DNA from: Rhodocollybia butyracea
Taxonomy: Eukaryota; Basidiomycota; Agaricomycetes; Agaricales; Omphalotaceae
Reading direction: 5' to 3'
Assembly: GCA_015501585.1 (NCBI GenBank)
Contig: JADNRY010000151.1
Location: 84,501-148,500 of the forward strand
Length of the DNA stretch: 64,000 nt
Position numbers and translations under genes: made by a program. Positions 33,936-44,684 of this stretch are shown in pieces. The notes beneath the pieces are model-generated. The model was not told the origin of the DNA. It did not search any database and saw nothing but the letters and a program-made list of their open reading frames with translations. Position 1 is the first letter of the stretch, and each line of letters starts with the position of its first letter.

Positions 33936-35709
33936 TGTGGGAGTAGTTGAGGTAGTTGTCATTGAGGCTGGGGAGAAGGGAGTAATTGGCCCTGTTGGAG
34001 TAGTTGGAGTAGTTGGCATTTGGGCTGAGGAGGGGGGTTGGAGTAGTTGACATTTGGCCTGGTGAGGGGAGTTGGAATGATTGGCACTGTTGGAGTAGTT
34101 GGAGTGGTTGACATTTGGGCTACTGAGGGGTGTTGGAGTAATTGGCCCTTGTGGAGTAGTTGGAGTAGTTGCCATTTAGGCTACTGAGGGGAGTTGGAGT
34201 AATTGGCCCTGTCGGAGTAGTTGGAGTAGTTGACATTTGGGCTGGGGAGGGGAGTTGGAGCAATTGGCCCTGTCAGAGGAATTGGAGTAGTTGCAATTTG
34301 GGCTACTGAGGGGTGCTGGAGTAATTGGAGTAATTGGAGTAGTTGCCATTTGGGGAGTTGGAGTAATTGGCCCTGTCGGAGTAGTTGGAGTAGTTGACAT
34401 TTAGGCTGGGGAGGGGAGTTGGAGCAATTGGCCCTGTTGGAGGAATTGGAGTAGTTGCAATTTGGGCTACTGAGGGGTGCTGGAATAGGTGGAGTAGTTG
34501 GAGTAGTTGCCATTACGGCTACTAAGGGGTGTTGGAGTGATTGGCCCTCTCAGAGCAGTTGGAGTTGTTGACATTTGGGCTGGAGAGGGGAGTTGGGGAG
34601 TTGGAGTAAATTGGCCCTCTTGGAGTAATTGGAGTAGTCGACATTTGGGCTGGGGAGGGGAGTTGGAGCAATTGGCCCTGTTGGAGGAATTGGAGTAGTT
34701 GTAATTTGGGCTACTGAGGGGTGCTGGAGTAGTTGGAGTAGTTGGAGTAGTTGCCATTTAGGCTACTGAGGGGAGTTGGAGTAATTGGCCCACTTGGAGT
34801 AGTTGGAGTAGTTGACAATTGACCTGGTGAGGGGAGTTGGAGCAATTGGCCCTGTCGGAGGAATTGGAGTAGTTGCAATTTGGGCTACTGAGGGGTGCTG
34901 GAGTAATTGGAGTAGTTGGAGTAGTTGCCATTTGGCCTACTGAGGGGTGTTGGAGTAATTGGCCCACTTGGAGTAGTTGGAGTAGTTGACAATTGACCTG
35001 GTGAGGGGAGTTGGAGCAATTGGCCCTGTTGGAGGAATTGGAGTAGTTGCAATTTGGGCTACTGAGGGGTGCTGGAGTAGTTGGAGTAGTTGGAGTAGTT
35101 GCCATTTGGCCTACTGAGGGGTGTTGGAGTAATTGGCCCACTTGGAGTAGTTGGAGTAGTTGACAATTGACCTGGTGAGGGGAGTTGGAGCAATTGGCCC
35201 TGTCAGAGGAATTGGAGTAGTTGAAATTTGGGCCACTGAGGGGTGCTGGAGTAGTTTTGAGTAGTTGGAGTAGTTGCCATTTAGGCTACTGAGGGGAGTT
35301 GGAGTAATTGGCCCTGTCAGAATAGTTGGAGTACTTGACATTTAGGCTGATGAGGAGAGTTGGAGCAATTGGCCCTGTCGGAGGAATTGGAGTAGCTGCA
35401 ATTTGGGCTACTGAGGGGTGCTGGAGTAGTTGGAGTAGTTGGAGTAGTTGCCATTTGGGCTACTGAGGGGTGTTGGAGTAATTGGCCCACTTGGAGTAGT
35501 TGGAGTAGTTGACAATTGACCTGGTGAGGGGAGTTGGAGCAATTGGCCCTGTCGGAGGAATTGGAGTAGTTGCAATTTGGGCTACTGAGGGGTGCTGGAG
35601 TAGTTTGAGTAGTTGGAGTAGTTGCCATTTAGGCTACTGAGGGGAGTTGGAGTAATTGGCCCTGTTGGAATGCTGGCATAGTTGGAGTAGTTGGAGTAGT
35701 TGCCATTTT
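33886..35709. repeat. Minisatellite, first block (about 63-bp units)
   Basis: Tandem units of the form GGAGTAGTTGGAGTAGTTG followed by CCATTT, ACATTT or CAATTT, then GGCTACTGAGGGG or GGCTGGGGAGGGG, then AGTTGGAGTAATTGGCCCTGTC. Three unit types alternate, giving a higher-order period of roughly 190 bp. The minus strand reads as Thr/Pro/Asn/Ser-rich repeats with many frame breaks, which I take as incidental. The array starts inside the left inverted repeat. Confidence 0.95.
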
Positions 35710-36539
35710 TGTCATGCCCTAGGCATATACGGACTGCCAACGCTTGCCGCTTACAGTTACATAACCCGCTCCCGCCGCATTTCCGGTTCCGATACACTTC
35801 CGCTTTTTTTCCATCACTGACACTTTCTATGAACCCGCCGATCCATTCCCAATCATTTTTACACTCATACATATGATTTATGCCCATCCCGCCGCTTCCG
35901 TTTCTATCCATCATTGTCTTTTCATCCCTTGTACTTCTTTTGGCTGTTCTTGTCTTTTCTACTCTCGGGTTATTACTTATTGCTACTCCGGTCCTTGAGT
36001 ACCCTTTATATAGTTCTGTACCATGTCAAGTGCAGTAGATTGAAAATATTGCTTAACCCCTTGACTCGTGTGCTCTTCTGTGTTCTGGTTTCTTGCTTTA
36101 TCTGTTTCTTTAACTCTATTTCTTCACTCCATTGTTTTCACAACTTCTGCAATCTACTCTCATCTATTTGGTTCTGCTCTGTTTGCGCCACATCAGGTCA
36201 GCTACCGCTTGACCTTCCGCTTCAGCTCATATTGCTATCAAAGCCGCTTGCACTTAGTGGGTCCTACCCTTTGAGTCGGAAACTCATCTACTCTCAGGCT
36301 TACTCGCCAAGTTCATTCTATTGCCTGTACGGACCTGCTGTCCTTATATTAGTCCCTTGAAGGATATCAATGCAAGTCTTACATCCCATAGGCACTTCGG
36401 AACTGTTCTACACTCACATCCTTTCACATCTCAAACCAACTTTCCCAGTTCGGCTGAACGACGGCAGTACAGAGCATATCCGCACTTTGGTTTCCAGGTT
36501 TGTAACCCGCGCTCAAAGGATTCTGCCTAGATCCTTACA
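35710..36539 (+). repeat. Solo LTR (830 bp) inserted in the minisatellite
   Basis: TGTCATGCCCTAGGC ... GATCCTTACA, a relative of the 37-kb element's LTRs and of 39393-39907. Minisatellite sequence lies on both sides (…GTTGCCATTTT and GATTTGGGCTACT…). The duplicated target would be about ATTT, with imperfect flanks. Confidence 0.85.
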
Positions 36540-37982
36540 GATTTGGGCTACTAAGGGGTGTTGGAGTATTTGGCCCTCTCAGAGTAGTTGGAGTTGTTGA
36601 CATTTGGGCTGGAGAGGGGAGTTGGGGAGTTGGAGTAGTTGACATTTGGGCTGGGGAGGGGAGTTGGAGTAATTGGCCCTGTCAGAGTAGTTGGAGTAGT
36701 TGACATTTGGGCTGGTGAGGGGAGTTGGAGCAATTGGCCCTGTCAGAGGAATTGGAGTAGTTTCAATTTGGGCTACTGAGGGGTGCTGGAGTAGTTGGAG
36801 TAGTTGCCATTTGGGCTACTGAGGGGTGTTGGAGTAATTGGCCCACTTGGAGTAGTTGGAGTAGTTGACAATTGGCCTGGTGAGGGGAGTTGGAGTACCC
36901 GGCCCTGTCAGAGTAGTTGGAGTGTTGCCATTTGGGCTACTGAGGGGTGCTGGAGTATTTGGAGTAGTTGGAGTAGTTGGAGTAGTTGCCATTTAAACTA
37001 CTGAGGGGAGTTCGAGTAATTGGCCCTGTTGGAGTAGTGACATTTGGGCTGTGGAGGGGAGTTGGAGTGATTGGCCCTGTCGGAGGAATTGGAGTAGTTG
37101 CAATTTGGGCTACTGAGGGGTGCTGGAGTAGTTGGAGTAGTTGGAGTAGTTGCCATTTGGGGAGTTGGACTAATTGGCCCTGTCAGAGTAGTTGGAGTAG
37201 TTGACAATCGGCCTGGTGACTCGGGAGTTGGAGCAATTGGCCCTGTCAGAGGAATTGGAGTAGTTGCAGTTTGGGCTACTGAGGGGTGCTGGCGTAGTTG
37301 GAGTAGTTTGCCATCTGGGCTACTGAGGGGTGTTGGAGTAATTGGCCCACTTGGAGTATTTGGAGTAGTTGACAATTGGCCTGATGAGGGGAGTTGGAGT
37401 ACCCGGCCCTGTCAGAGTAGTTGGAGTGTTGCCATTTGGGCAACTGAGGGGAGTTGGAGTAATTGGCTCTCTCAGAGTAGTTGGAGTAATTGGCTCTCTC
37501 AGAGTAGTTGGAGTAGTTGACATTTGGGTGAGGGCGGGGAGTTGGAGCAATTGACCTTGATGGAGTAATTGGAGTAGTTGGAGTAGTTGTCATTTGGGCT
37601 GGGGAGGAAAGTTGGAGCAATTGGCCCTGTTGGAGTAATTGGAGTAGTTGCCATTTAGGCTACTGAGGGGAGTTGGAGTAATTGGCCCTCTCGGAGTAGT
37701 TGGAGTAGTTGACATTTAGGCTACTGAGGGGAGTTGGAGTAATTGGCCCTCTTGGAGTAGTTGGAGTAGTTGACATTTGGCCTGGTGAGCAGACTTGGAG
37801 TAATTGGGCCTGTCGGAGTAGTTGGAGTGGTTGACATTTGGGCTACTGAGTGGTGTTGGAGTAATTGGCTCTCTCGGAGTAGTTGGAATTGTTGACATTT
37901 GGGCTGGAGAGGGGAGTTGGTGAGTTGGAGTAAATTGGCCCTTTCGGAGTCATTGGAGAAGTAGACATTTGGGCTGGGCAGG
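36540..37982. repeat. Minisatellite, second block
   Basis: Continuation of the same array after the LTR, with the same three unit types. Ends at the LTR at 37983. A further 70-80 bp remnant lies at 40026-40103, so the array was originally continuous across the 2-kb retroelement piece. Confidence 0.95.
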
Positions 37983-39907
37983 TGTCATGCCCCATACTCC
38001 CGTACTCCATTGTGTCTAGCCGTGTCAATTCTGCTACCGCTCATCATCCTGCCAATCCCTCTCATGAACTTAGACCAATTGTGCTAACCATAGCCTGATG
38101 TTCTGATCCATTTGTAACTCTTTCACTAATTGTATCCGATATTAGCCAGTTTCCGTCTCCCTAGATGCTTTGTTCTATTTCAAGGTATGCCTTTGTATTA
38201 CTTCTGTTTCCGCTCATCCATTGTAGTTTCTTTCCCTTTTGCCTTAATCAATTGCCTAAGTACTTTTTGCGACCCTGTACATTTCCGTTCTTCTTAAATA
38301 CTCGTTTGATATCTCTGATACCTTAGATTTGCTATATTGAAACAACCCCCCAGTTACCGACTCATTTCTTGACTTATCAGTTTCTTTTACTCTGTTTCTT
38401 CACTCCGCAATATAACTCTCTTTGATTCCCATCCATTAAGTCAGCTTCCGCTCGACTTCCCGCCCATGCTTTATTGTCATCAGAAATGCTTGTGCTCAGC
38501 GGGTCCTACCCTCAGAGTCGGCGGAACCAGAGTACTTTACGGGGGAGTCTAAGGATGCTTGGCTGCCATGGATCTCATCCTTGAAAAGGATCTTCAAGGC
38601 AAAGCCAATAATCTACGAGGTTCCGCAGAGTTGTGTTGCATATGCTTGCTCCTTTTTAAGAGGTAGCACCAGTTCTCATTATGACAATCTGGTACAGATG
38701 GAGCAATCCCGAGGAGAGGATGTTTCCGCACTACACAAGTGGAATTCATTCATACAGGAGTTCCAGGTTCGGTTTGGAATATTTAATCCGACTATAGATG
38801 CTCAGTCACGGTTGGATGACATCCACCAGGAGGAGGGAGAAGATTTTGCAGTGTTTATAATTTGGTTTGAGGAACTTGCATTCTAAACTGAATATAATGA
38901 ACCCGCACTGATCAATCGACTTCGGAAGGCGGTAGTACCATGGTTAGATCTTAATATTTCAGCACAACCTGGCCGCCCTCAGACACTCTTGGAATGGACA
39001 CGCCGCTACCAGGACTTGGATGCGGCATGGAATCAGCAGATTAGGAGTCGGATGAATGTATCCAATGACTTGGAGCCACCCTTAGATTCCGAAAATGACT
39101 TCCAACTTGACTATGTCAATCCGCCGATATCAACAATGGATGATTTTGCTAATGGAGAACTTGATCTCACACCACAGGATGATGTCCAAATTTCCTGGGA
39201 CCCGGGATAACACCCGCCGTTGAGTACTTCATCTATTTGTCTATTTTTTCTGTTCAACTTTTGGTTCCGACAAATTTTATCTTTTCCGTTGGCGCCTGCC
39301 ATCTATGTCCTTAAATGTTTTATTTATGTTTTCAACTACTTACATGCTGGGCCTAGCGTCTCCTTGCGGGCTCGGAGCTTGAAGGGGGGTAATGTCATGC
39401 CCTAGGCATATACAGACTGCCAATGTTTCCTGCTTACCATTACATAACCTGCTTCCGCCGCATTTCCGGTTCCGATACACTTCCACTTTGCTTCTGTTTT
39501 ACTTTTTCCTTCACTGTACACTTTCTATGATCCCGTCGATCCATTCTCCATCATTCTTACAATCATACATATGCTTTATGCTCATCCCACCGCTTCCACT
39601 TATGTTCATTGTTGTCTTTCATCCCTTGTACTTCTTTTGGCTATTCTTGTTACCTATCGCTACTCCGGTCCTCGAGTACCCTTTATATAGTTCCGTACCA
39701 TGTCAAGTACAGTAGATTGGAAATATTGCTTAACCCCTTGACTCATGTGCTCTTGTGTGTTCCGGTTTCTCGCTTTATCTGTTTCTTCACTCCATCGTTT
39801 TCACAACCTCTGCAATCTACTATCATCTATTTGGTTCCGCTCTGTTTGCGCCGCATCAGGTCAGCTACCGCTTGACCTTCCGCTTCCGCTCATACTGCTA
39901 TCAAAGC
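37983..39907 (+). mobile_element. Internally deleted gypsy copy: LTR, gag, polypurine tract, LTR
   Basis: A partial LTR starts TGTCATGCCCC at 37983 and breaks off near 38522 in the conserved segment GCGGGTCCTACCC...AGAGTCGG. It is followed directly by gag (from about 38527), then GAAGGGGGG and a second LTR (39393-39907, truncated on the right). Pol is absent. It is a non-autonomous derivative of the same family as the 37-kb element. Confidence 0.8.
38527..39210 (+). pseudogene. Gypsy gag (capsid), best-preserved copy
   Basis: Reads EPEYFTGESKDAWLPWISS, SHYDNLVQMEQ, WNSFIQEFQVRFGIFNP, then a TAA at 38884-38886, then INRLRKAVVPWLDLNI, RRYQDLDAAWNQQI and an acidic tail ending WDPG* at 39210. 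The order matches retrotransposon gag. Only one stop interrupts about 220 codons, so this copy is younger or less mutated than the one at 25-26 kb. Confidence 0.8.
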
Positions 39908-40274
39908 AAGTAGTGATTAATGAGTGGTAATACTACAAAGAAAGGAATACGCAATCAAGTTTATTTGTTGTGACCATGCCTGGCATTTAATTACAGCGCT
40001 ATAACTTATTTACTTGAGCTATGCACATAAAGGGGTGTTGGAGTAATTGGCCCTCTCGGAGTAGTTGGAGTTATTGACATTTGGGATGGAGAGGGGAGTT
40101 ACTCATTACTTTCCCACGGCGGTCCGCAGTGCGCCGACATTCATCTCTTTTGTCTTTTCTACTCTATTGCTTATTGTTTTATCATTTGTATTGATTCCAC
40201 CTTGTTCCGGCCTTGGCATTACCTTGGTCCAACTTTATTGTCTTTATTTAACAATTAGGTCACTTGTATATAAG
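39908..40274. other. Junction: unassigned sequence and minisatellite remnant
   Basis: 118 bp of unassigned AT-rich sequence, then about 75 bp of minisatellite (40026-40103), then a CT-rich stretch up to the palindrome. No gene. Confidence 0.5.
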
Positions 40275-41759
40275 CTAGGTACTTTGTACTATTGTTCCTC
40301 AGCCAAAAATCACGAGTTACATGAGTAATCAAGCTATACCCATTATTGCACACTTGTCCGAGCTTTCCTTTAAGTTCTTTCTTTGTTCCTTATACTCACC
40401 GTTCTGTCCGATACCGGCTGACTCGGCTCGGTCCTTACCTCGGACATATCTCGGACCATTCTCACGCTCATACCTCGGTCTGACCTCGCTGATTTCTTGC
40501 ACTTTACTTCCTTTCCTTCTGGGACAACCTTGATGGTGTGTTGGGGGTGTTGCTAATAGCTTCACCGAAGTCCCACTGTTTCCTTGGCCTTGTAGTCTAT
40601 TCCGGATATCATTCCCACGATCCTGATCCTGCCTTTCGGCCCTACATCAGCTCCGCTTCCATTCCAGCCTAGGTTGCACACCTTGTCAGCCAGTGAAACA
40701 GCATGTTTTATGTTAGTCACCTTTATTTTTTGCCCAAGTGTTGCAAGTTCAAGCGCTAGTTGTCCATTTCTGTCCTAGTTATATAAATGCGGGCAATAGC
40801 ACAGCCACCGGAAATACTTCATCAGGAAAAGGTGTTTTTGCCTAGGTGACCCCAGAGTGGCCGAAAGCAAACTAGGTGACCTATGAATCCTATGGCATCC
40901 TAGGAATTTGGGCTCATCCCTTGCCAGTCAAGGCTCTTGAGGTTTCCCTAGGGTATCCTAGGCAAACCCAGGGCAAGCCTAGGTTTGCCCAGGTTTGCCC
41001 AGGTGCTCCCCAGGTGTTACCCAGGTGTTCCCCAGGTGTTCCCCAGGAGCACCTGGGGAAACCTGGGCAGACCTAGGCTTGCCTAGGGAATCCTCAAGAC
41101 CCTTGACTGGCAAGGGACAAGCCCAAATTCCTAGGATGCCATAGGATTCATAGGTCACCTAGTTTGCTTTCGGCCACTCTGGGGTCACCTAGGCAAAAAC
41201 ACCTTTTCCTGATGAAGTATTTCCGGTGGCTGTGCTATTGCCCGCATTTATATAACTAGGACAGAAATGGACAACTAGCGCTTGAACTTGCAACACTTGG
41301 GCAAAAAATAAAGGTGACTAACATAAAACATGCTGTTTCACTGGCTGACAAGGTGTGCAACCTAGGCTGGAATGGAAGCGGAGCTGATGTAGGGCCGAAA
41401 GGCAGGATCAGGATCGTGGGAATGATATCCGGAATAGACTACAAGGCCAAGGAAACAGTGGGACTTCGGTGAAGCTATTAGCAACACCCCCAACACACCA
41501 TCAAGGTTGTCCCAGAAGGAAAGGAAGTAAAGTGCAAGAAATCAGCGAGGTCAGACCGAGGTATGAGCGTGAGAATGGTCCGAGATATGTCCGAGGTAAG
41601 GACCGAGCCGAGTCAGCCGGTATCGGACAGAACGGTGAGTATAAGGAACAAAGAAAGAACTTAAAGGAAAGCTCGGAAAAGTGTGCAATAATGGGTATAG
41701 CTTGATTACTCATGTAACTCGTGATTTTTGGCTGAGGAACAATAGTACAAAGTACCTAG
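40275..41759. repeat. 1,485-bp palindrome with a foldback element at its exact centre
   Basis: Arms 40275-40819 and 41215-41759 are both 545 bp and are reverse complements of each other; I noticed one difference (TTGTCCG versus TTTTCCG). The central 395 bp is itself a foldback element. The 70-78-codon frames on opposite strands of the two arms are one sequence seen twice. Arm sequence is unrelated to other parts of the window. Confidence 0.95.
40820..41214. mobile_element. CATCAGGAAAA foldback element (395 bp)
   Basis: CATCAGGAAAAGGTGTTTTTGCC... and the inverse end. Almost entirely self-complementary, with repeated GCCCAGGT and CCTAGG words near the loop. Relatives at 44160-44500 and (one end) 61741. 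The flanks are part of the surrounding palindrome, so no ordinary TSD can be read. Confidence 0.85.
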
Positions 41760-42364
41760 ACAAAATCTGCTATGAATGTCTGTTGATCCAAGTTAAATCC
41801 TCGAGAATGGAATTGAGTGGCAGGATCCTGTGAAGGAAGGGGAACATGAGGTATCATTTTACTCATGTCAACAGGAGCACAAGTGGGAGCCAATGGGATT
41901 GCATCATCCAAACGAGGACAAACATGACGACTGGAGTCGGGATCCATGGGGGCTGGCTGCTTCATCCTTGCAAGAGTGTCAGTGGTGGAGGAAGGATCAG
42001 GAACATGGATTGGGGGAACAGGTTCCGATGATGGCATGGGTGCAGGAGGAGTAGGAATGGTTGCCCGAGAAAGCACTGGGATGAGCACATGAAGAGGACT
42101 ATGTCGGTCATTTGCCTGTGGTATGGGAAGGGGACAAGACCGGCCATGGTCCTTCATCTTCTTCGTCTTCTTATGGTGCTTCCTTTTCTTCTTGACACCA
42201 TCATCATGATGACTAGGGTCCTCTGCCTTATCCTTGGCAACTTGGAAGTAATCTCCTCGCATCTTCATCAGCCTGGGGAAAAAGACTTTCCCGTTCATCC
42301 ATAATTCGACCTAGTTTGCTAGGACAACTATTACGAGCCTCTAATGCCTTCAACGCCTTCTTGT
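41760..42364 (-). pseudogene. Fragment of the antisense accessory gene, copied inside Element II
   Basis: On the minus strand the frame 42298-41756 encodes a Lys-rich start (KKKRKHHKKTKKMKDHG) and LAPTCAPVDMSKMIPHVPL, SRGFNLDQQTFIADFV. It is homologous to 47960-47266 (LAPTRAPVDMGKMTPHVPL, NLEQQTFLADFV). It starts at AAGAAGGCGTTGAAGGCATT against the right inverted repeat and is cut by the palindrome at 41759. A captured piece, not a working gene. Confidence 0.75.
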
Positions 42365-43422
42365 TTGCCAATTACTCCAACTCCAGTCCCACACCCAAAT
42401 ACCAACTGCTCCAACTTCTCTGACAGCATTAATTAATCTAACTTCTCTCCATATTTTCCCTTTAAGTTTCCTAAGTTTTGCCTTTAAGTTTCCTAAGCTT
42501 TGCCTTTAAGTTTCCTAAGTTTTGCCTTTAAGTTTCCTAAGTTTTGCCTTTAAGTTTCCTAAGTCATTCCCCTTGTGTTCTATAAGGTTCTCCCTCAATT
42601 TCCCTTCAAGTTTGTTAATTTCTTGATTTAATTTACTCTATATCCTTTTTCAGTCTTCCCTATATATTCTCAAAGTTTTTGCTTTCTGTTTTGTAAACTT
42701 TTCTTTCCTTCTTCCTAAGTTTTCCTATTATTTTTCCTCTGTTTACCCTTTGAATTATCTTTATTCCAGCGCTTATTATATCTTTTTGGAATTTTCCAGT
42801 CTCCTCTGTTTCATTTAAACATTTCCTTACTTTTTCATTATTATTTGCTTTGTTCTTCAACTTATTGAAAGATTTTATAAACCCTATTTTCCTATGTTTT
42901 TCATATCTTTTAAACTAGGTGCCATCTCGAATTTAATTGTGATTCTTCTCTTATGTGACTCCATCACACAATCTGATTTTCCTAAGTTTTAACCTTGTTG
43001 ATATGGATTATGATTTACTAGGGGAATTCTTTCTTTAAATTGTTTCCCCTTGGATTTCCCTTTGTTTTTCCCCTATCTCATCTAATTACTCCCTATACAT
43101 TTCCTAAGGTTCCTCCCTTATGGTTGCCATCTTCAAATCTTATTGAATACTCAAATTTCCATATGCTTTTGATAAGTCATACCTTTGAATAATCAATGTT
43201 TGCCCCTTCATATCTAAAACATATGAGATAAATCCTTTTCCTAAGTGCTGCATAGAGACTTCCTTTGTAACTCAACTAATGATAATCTTATATAATGCAT
43301 CATTTCCCTAAGTTTACTACAATGATTCAATAAACTGCTCATCTTATTGATCTGTCATTTTTCGACAGTTTTTGATCTGAATTACATAAGTGGGGCTAAC
43401 TTAGGGAACCCTGCACGCAGTG
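42365..43422 (-). repeat. Element II right terminal inverted repeat (1,058 bp)
   Basis: Partner of 32856-33935. Only a handful of substitutions were noticed over a kilobase, so the two arms are either recent or homogenised by gene conversion. Confidence 0.95.
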
Positions 43423-43425
43423 CAA

Positions 43426-44159
43426 GCAAATTTGTGCTACCTGCGGGTACCTGCAAGTATTTGTGGGGAGGGCAAGAATAAATTTTTTTCACTCAAATAA
43501 CGGCTGGAATATGCTCTCCACTATGCACTAGACCTTGTCTGAGCAGCTCATCTGTCCACCTAGGATGTAGCAAGTTACAAGTGGCTATATGCACTGTTGT
43601 ACACTATACAATCATGATGAATATAGTCCCTCTTCAACTTCAGTGACTTGTATCACTCAAGGACCACTGTTCTCTACCCACATTGTGCTCTATTCTACAT
43701 ACTAAGCACCTACTAAGTGTCTCACACTCATACCTTGCATGTAGTAGCCATTTCACCATTATTGTAAGTACTAAATACTTGCAGGTACTCACAAGTTACT
43801 TGTGAGTACCTGTGTTCACTAAGATCCGCAAGTACCTGCAAGTACCTGTGTTAAAATCCCTGCGCATCCCGGTATCCGTTTCCCACGGACCCGTGCGGGT
43901 CACGGGTACTTGTCTGAGCAGCTCATCTGTCCACCTAGGATGTAGCAAGTTACTAGTGGCTATATGCACTGTTGTACACTATACAATCATGATGAATATA
44001 GTCCCTCTTCAACTTCAGTGACTTGTATCACTCAAGGACCACTGTTCTCTACCCACATTGTGCTCTATTCTACATACTAAGCACCTACTAAGTGTCTCAC
44101 ACTCATACCTTGCATGTAGTAGCCATTTCACTATTATTGTATGTACTAAATACTTGCAG
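43426..44159. repeat. hAT MITE right-hand parts with a 255-bp direct duplication
   Basis: The segment starting GTCTGAGCAGCTCATCTGTC occurs at about 43537 and again at about 43910, with only a few differences over 250 bp. It represents two MITE copies joined out of order. The first continues the copy whose left end is at 32746; the second belongs with the right terminus at 44676. Confidence 0.75.
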
Positions 44160-44500
44160 CATCAGGAAAAGCTGTTTTTGCCTAGGTGACCCCAGAGTGG
44201 CCTAAAGCAAACTAGGTGACCTATGAATTCTATGGCATCCTAGGAATTTGGGCTTGTCCCTTGCCAGTCAAGGCTCTTGAGGATTCCCTAGGCAAGCCTA
44301 GGTGCTCCTGGGGAACACCTGGCAAACCTGGGCAAACCTAGGCTTGCCCTGGGTTTGCCTAGGATACCCAAGGGAGTCCTCAAGAGCCTTGACTGGCAAG
44401 GGACGAGCCCAAATTCCTAGGATGCCATAGGATTCATAGGTCACCTAGTTTGCTTTAGGCCACTCTGGGGTCACCTAGGCAAAAACAGCTTTTCCTGATG
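44160..44500. mobile_element. CATCAGGAAAA foldback element (341 bp) inside the MITE
   Basis: CATCAGGAAAAGCTGTTTTTGCC ... inverse. Compared with the parallel MITE segment at 43790-43815, the element replaces about 20 bp that formed the middle of a small palindrome (GTACTCACAAG...CTTGTGAGTAC). Confidence 0.85.
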
Positions 44501-44684
44501 AGTACCTGTGCTCACTGGGATCTGCAAGTACCCGCAAGTACCTGTGTTAAAATACCTGCGGATCCCGGTATCCGTTTCCCACGGACCCATGCGGGTCACA
44601 GGTAGCCCCTTGAGGCCCACAGGTACCTGCATGACGGATCCGGGCTTACCTGGATCCGGACTTGTGGACATCTTTACTTGGGAG

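Larger units (their letters stand above)
32856..43422. mobile_element. Element II: 10.6-kb CACTG-terminated element with 1.07-kb inverted repeats
   Basis: Starts CACTGCGTGCAGGGTTCCC and ends with the inverse, flanked by CAA (32853-32855 and 43423-43425). The site can be checked within the window. The related MITE at 17,906-18,526 reads GATCAAAGGAAATTTGAG (minus strand) across the same point, whereas here GATCCAA and CAAGCAAATTTG flank the element, so a single CAA was duplicated. The interior is a minisatellite interrupted by LTRs, a palindrome and a fragment of the antisense gamma gene seen at 45-48 kb. No transposase. Confidence 0.9.
31957..44676. mobile_element. hAT-like MITE splitting the chromodomain, TSD CTTGGGAG, inflated to 12.7 kb
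   Basis: TAAAGATGTCCAC at 31957 and GTGGACATCTTTA ending at 44676 are flanked by CTTGGGAG (31949-31956, 44677-44684). The pol frame continues across (VSWE then GTVGSLELLK). A second copy of the left end starts at 32746, and the right half is partly duplicated. Two related MITE copies have therefore become interleaved before or after Element II landed at 32856. Confidence 0.8.

Noticed and set aside
33864..37898. Many 60-127-codon ORFs encoding Thr/Pro/Asn/Ser-rich repeats on the minus strand
   Set aside because: They are translations of the minisatellite in shifting frames; none spans the array and there is no start or intron context.
40321..41713. Paired 70- and 78-codon ORFs on opposite strands
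   Set aside because: Mirror images created by the palindrome; no domain and no independent support.
32856..43422. CRISPR-like array or repeat-spacer system in the minisatellite or 22-bp repeats
   Set aside because: Units are contiguous with no unique spacers, and the genome is eukaryotic.
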